DNA from: Streptomyces albicerus
GTDB taxonomy: Bacteria > Actinomycetota > Actinomycetes > Streptomycetales > Streptomycetaceae
DNA: 64,000 nucleotides
Direction of reading: 5' to 3'
NCBI RefSeq assembly: GCF_008905045.1
Contig: NZ_VWMY01000052.1
Coordinates: forward strand, 20,195 to 84,194
In this document: positions 61,398 through 64,000 of the stretch, piece by piece
Layout: every line of letters starts with the position of its first letter
How positions within the stretch are numbered: the stretch's first letter is position 1
The notes under the pieces: generated by a model
What the model saw: only the letters and a program-made list of their open reading frames with translations
Databases searched by the model: none
What the model was told of the DNA's origin: nothing
Program-made: the position numbers and the translations under genes

Positions 61398-62446
61398 GCC
61401 CGGACGCCCTTACCGGGTACGGGAGTTCGCTCGCCGCGGCACCCTCCGTCCGGGAGCCGCTGCACGCGCCCGTCGCCCATCTCGTACGCGGAGGCGTCAT
61501 CGAAGGCATCCACTACGGGTCGGTGGTCGTGCTGGCCGCCGACGGGAGCGTGGAACTGCAGATCGGTGACATCGAGGCGGCCTTCTATCCGCGCTCGGCG
61601 CTCAAGCCGGTGCAGGCCGTGGCGATGCTGCGGGCCGGGCTGACGCTCGACGGCGACCTGCTCTCGCTGGCCGCCGCCAGCCACTCCGGCGAGGAACGCC
61701 ATCTCGCCGGCACCCGGCGGATCCTGGAGCTCGCCGCACTCACGGAAGACAATCTGCGCAACGTCACCGACCTGCCCTTCGACCCGGTTGTCCGGGAGGA
61801 CTGGATCCGTGCCGGGCGACTGCCGTCCCGGCTCGCGCAGAACTGCTCGGGCAAGCACGCGGCGATGCTCTACACGGCCCAGCTGAACGGCTGGTCGCTC
61901 GACGACTACCTCGATCCCGCGCATCCGCTCCAGCAGGCGATCGCGGAGATCGTCGAGGACCTGACCGGGCAGGCCATCGCCCAGGTCACCGTCGACGGCT
62001 GCGGCGCCCCGCTGTTCGCCATCTCGCTGCACGGCCTCGCGCGCGCCGCCGCCCGGATCACGACGGCCCCGCCCGGCACCCCCGAGGCACGGGTCGCCGA
62101 CGCGATGCGCGAGCACGCCGAGATGGCGTCCGGCTCAGGCCGCGACGTCGCCGCGCTGATGCGGGCCGTACCCGGACTGCTCACCAAGGACGGCTTCGAG
62201 GGTGTGCAGGTCGCGGCGCTTCCGGACGGTCGGGCCGTCGCCGTGAAGATCGCGGACGGAGCGGACCGGGCGCGCGTCCCGGTCACCGCGGCGGCGCTCG
62301 CACGCGCCGGCGTCGACTCGGCCGCGCTCGCCGAGTTCGCCGGGGCGCCGCTGCTCGGGGGCGGGGCGGTGGTCGGGAGCATCCGGCCGGCGCGGGCTCT
62401 CGAGCCGCTGGCGGAGACTCCGGCGTCCTGTGGGACCTACGCCTGA
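61394..62446 (+). CDS. L-asparaginase (type II-like, COG4448 family)
   Basis: A 350-residue hydrolase of the L-asparaginase II (AnsA-unrelated) family. Motifs are FYPRSALKPVQAVAM, AAASHSGEERHLAGTRRILE, RLAQNCSGKHAAMLY and VTVDGCGAPLFA, which are those of the Rhizobium etli-type asparaginase fold. No signal peptide is seen, so it acts on asparagine brought in by the permease. The ATG overlaps the permease stop. It yields aspartate and ammonia; aspA follows 60 bp later to convert aspartate to fumarate. Confidence 0.93.
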   Translation: MSPDALTGYGSSLAAAPSVREPLHAPVAHLVRGGVIEGIHYGSVVVLAADGSVELQIGDIEAAFYPRSALKPVQAVAMLRAGLTLDGDLLSLAAASHSGEERHLAGTRRILELAALTEDNLRNVTDLPFDPVVREDWIRAGRLPSRLAQNCSGKHAAMLYTAQLNGWSLDDYLDPAHPLQQAIAEIVEDLTGQAIAQVTVDGCGAPLFAISLHGLARAAARITTAPPGTPEARVADAMREHAEMASGSGRDVAALMRAVPGLLTKDGFEGVQVAALPDGRAVAVKIADGADRARVPVTAAALARAGVDSAALAEFAGAPLLGGGAVVGSIRPARALEPLAETPASCGTYA

Positions 62447-62506
62447 CTCGCTCGCTCGAACCCGTACGTCCGACTCGCCCTCTCCAGAAGGAAGACCCGC
62501 ACCGAC

Positions 62507-63904
62507 ATGACCGTCCGCAGTGAGCACGACCTGCTCGGCCACCGTGACGTCCCCGCCGAGGCGTACTGGGGTGTCCATTCCCTGCGCGCCAAGGAGAACT
62601 TCCCCATCACGGGGATGCCGATCTCCGCCTACCCGCACCTGATCGAGGCGCTCGCCGCGGTCAAGGAGGCCGCCGCCCGCGCCAACGAGGAGCTCGGTCT
62701 GCTGGAGCCCCGGAAGGCCGCCGCCATCGTCGAGGCCTGCCGGGAGATCCGGGAGGGGAAGCTGCACGACCAGTTCGTCGTCGACGTCATCCAGGGCGGG
62801 GCCGGCACGTCGACCAACATGAACGCCAACGAGGTCGTCGCCAACCGGGCGTTGGAGCTGCTCGGGCACGCCAAGGGCGAGTACGGGTTCCTGCACCCGA
62901 ACGAGGACGTCAACCTCGGCCAGTCGACCAACGACGTCTACCCGACGGCCGTCAAGGTCGCCACGGTCTTCGCGGTGCGCGGGCTCCTCCAGGCGATGGT
63001 GGTGCTGCAGGACGCCTTCGCGGCCAAGGCGGTGGAGTTCCGCGACGTGCTGAAGATGGGGCGTACGCAGTTGCAGGACGCCGTGCCGATGACCCTCGGG
63101 CAGGAGTTCTCGGCGTACGCGGTGATGCTGGACGAGGACCGCAGCCGGCTCGCCGAGGCCGTCGAGCTGATCCACGAGATCAACCTGGGCGCGACGGCGA
63201 TCGGCACCGGACTCAACGCGCCCGCGGGGTACGCCGAGGCGGCGCGTCGGCACCTCGCGGACATCACCGGGCTGCCGCTGGTCACCGCCGCGAACCTGGT
63301 CGAGGCCACGCAGGACTGCGGTGCCTTCGTCCAGATGTCCGGGGTGCTCAAGCGGATCGCGGTGAAGCTCTCCAAGAGCTGCAACGATCTGCGACTGCTG
63401 TCCTCCGGGCCGCGGGCCGGTCTGAACGAGATCAACCTGCCGCCGGTGCAGGCCGGTTCGTCGATCATGCCGGGCAAGGTGAATCCGGTGATCCCCGAAG
63501 TCGTCAACCAGGTCGCCTTCGAGGTGATCGGCAACGACGTCACCATCACCATGGCGGCGGAGGCCGGGCAGCTCCAGCTGAACGCCTTCGAGCCGATCAT
63601 TCTGCACGCGCTGTCCGAGAGCATCACGCATCTGCGGGCCGCGTGCCTGACGCTTGCCGAGCGGTGTGTCGCGGGGATCACGGCCAACGTGGATGTGCTG
63701 CGGGCGGCGGTGGAGAACTCGATCGGGCTGGTGACGGCTCTCAACCCGCACATCGGGTACTCGGCCGCCACCGATATCGCGAAGGAAGCCCTCGCCACGG
63801 GGCGCGGCGTTGCCGAACTCGTCTTGGAGAAGGGGCTGTTGCCTGCGGATCGCCTGGCGGCGCTGCTGCGGCCGGAGGTTGTGGCGGGTTCGCAGACCGG
63901 CTGA
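62507..63904 (+). CDS. aspA: aspartate ammonia-lyase
   Basis: A 465-residue fumarase/aspartase-family enzyme. Signatures are GGAGTSTNMNANEVVANRAL, the GSSIMPGKVNP active-site loop and EATQDCGAFVQMSGVLKRIA. It converts L-aspartate to fumarate and ammonia. The GTQLQDA-type block here reads KMGRTQLQDAVPMTLGQEFS, as in aspartases. The ATG at 62507 has an AGAAGGAAG box. It follows the asparaginase gene, so asparagine, aspartate and fumarate form one catabolic route. A dispersed repeat follows. Confidence 0.95.
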   Translation: MTVRSEHDLLGHRDVPAEAYWGVHSLRAKENFPITGMPISAYPHLIEALAAVKEAAARANEELGLLEPRKAAAIVEACREIREGKLHDQFVVDVIQGGAGTSTNMNANEVVANRALELLGHAKGEYGFLHPNEDVNLGQSTNDVYPTAVKVATVFAVRGLLQAMVVLQDAFAAKAVEFRDVLKMGRTQLQDAVPMTLGQEFSAYAVMLDEDRSRLAEAVELIHEINLGATAIGTGLNAPAGYAEAARRHLADITGLPLVTAANLVEATQDCGAFVQMSGVLKRIAVKLSKSCNDLRLLSSGPRAGLNEINLPPVQAGSSIMPGKVNPVIPEVVNQVAFEVIGNDVTITMAAEAGQLQLNAFEPIILHALSESITHLRAACLTLAERCVAGITANVDVLRAAVENSIGLVTALNPHIGYSAATDIAKEALATGRGVAELVLEKGLLPADRLAALLRPEVVAGSQTG

Positions 63905-63930
63905 GGGGAGGGGTGGTTGGGGTGTTTGTT

Positions 63931-63986
63931 CGGCTGCGGGTGGGTGGGGGCTGGTCGCGCAGTTCCCCGCGCCCCTGACGGGGCGC
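63931..63986. repeat. dispersed Streptomyces intergenic repeat, copy 2
   Basis: CTGGTCGCGCAGTTCCCC (63951-63968) and hairpin GCGCCCC-N4-GGGGCGC (63969-63986) are the inverse of the element at 16510-16550. It lies just after aspA and may act as its terminator. Confidence 0.7.
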
Positions 63987-64000
63987 CCCTGTCACCCGGG

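Noticed and set aside
62135..63751. Minus-strand open frame opposite asparaginase and aspA
   Set aside because: Antisense shadow of two well-supported enzymes.

Overview
The window looks like a chromosomal segment of a Streptomyces or close relative. Coding DNA is very GC-rich with strong third-position GC. GTG starts and 4-bp ATGA/GTGA gene overlaps are common. The gene content is typical of the genus: monomeric NADP isocitrate dehydrogenase, the 2-methylisoborneol/encapsulin operon, PucR and SpoIIE-type regulators, SseB proteins, and sugar ABC operons without their own ATPase. No rRNA, tRNA, CRISPR array, insertion sequence or phage gene was recognised.

Layout. 0-16.5 kb is a mixed region: a cut SHOCT protein, a DUF7144 membrane protein, an FAD oxidoreductase, an atypical cytochrome P450, a SenC remnant, a frameshifted ABC exporter, an acyltransferase-like membrane protein, a DHFR-like reductase, a TetR gene that has lost its DNA-binding domain next to a glycosidase-like gene, a GT-C glycosyltransferase, icd, a SpoIIE phosphatase and an IclR regulator. 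16.6-21.5 kb has an amino-acid permease, a PucR regulator and a secreted GH5 enzyme. 22.1-25.3 kb is a small thiol-sensor regulon: a CsoR/CstR-like repressor, an MMPL transporter and a DUF302 protein, linked by five GC-tract palindromes. 25.4-30.4 kb has a GH29 fucosidase and the three-gene 2-methylisoborneol operon: family 2B encapsulin shell, terpene cyclase and GPP methyltransferase. 30.7-33.7 kb has an acyl-CoA-dehydrogenase-fold flavoprotein, an SseB protein and an AraC regulator.

33.8-42.8 kb is a nine-gene, tightly coupled minus-strand operon for organosulfur (sulfonate-type) uptake and oxidation. It is preceded by an unusual leader with an 18-bp inverted repeat enclosing cysteine-codon-rich small ORFs, and it is divergent from a LysR gene. 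44.1-46.3 kb has a MarR gene with its operator, a truncated VOC gene, a TMEM165/GDT1-type manganese exporter under a yybP-ykoY riboswitch, and a second SseB gene. 46.3-54.6 kb is a galactan utilisation cluster: LacI regulator, two permeases, binding protein, divergent GH42 beta-galactosidase and secreted GH53 galactanase. 54.7-58.1 kb has an acyl-CoA synthetase, an NTF2-like protein and a FluC-DUF190-FluC fluoride export operon. 58.2-63.9 kb has uppP and an asparagine catabolic operon (FadR-type regulator, permease, asparaginase) followed by aspA.

The most noteworthy items are the encapsulated odorant operon, the P450 without recognisable ExxR and acid-Thr motifs, the five-operator thiol-sensor regulon, and the leader of the sulfonate operon. 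All calls come from reading the sequence only; no database search was run.
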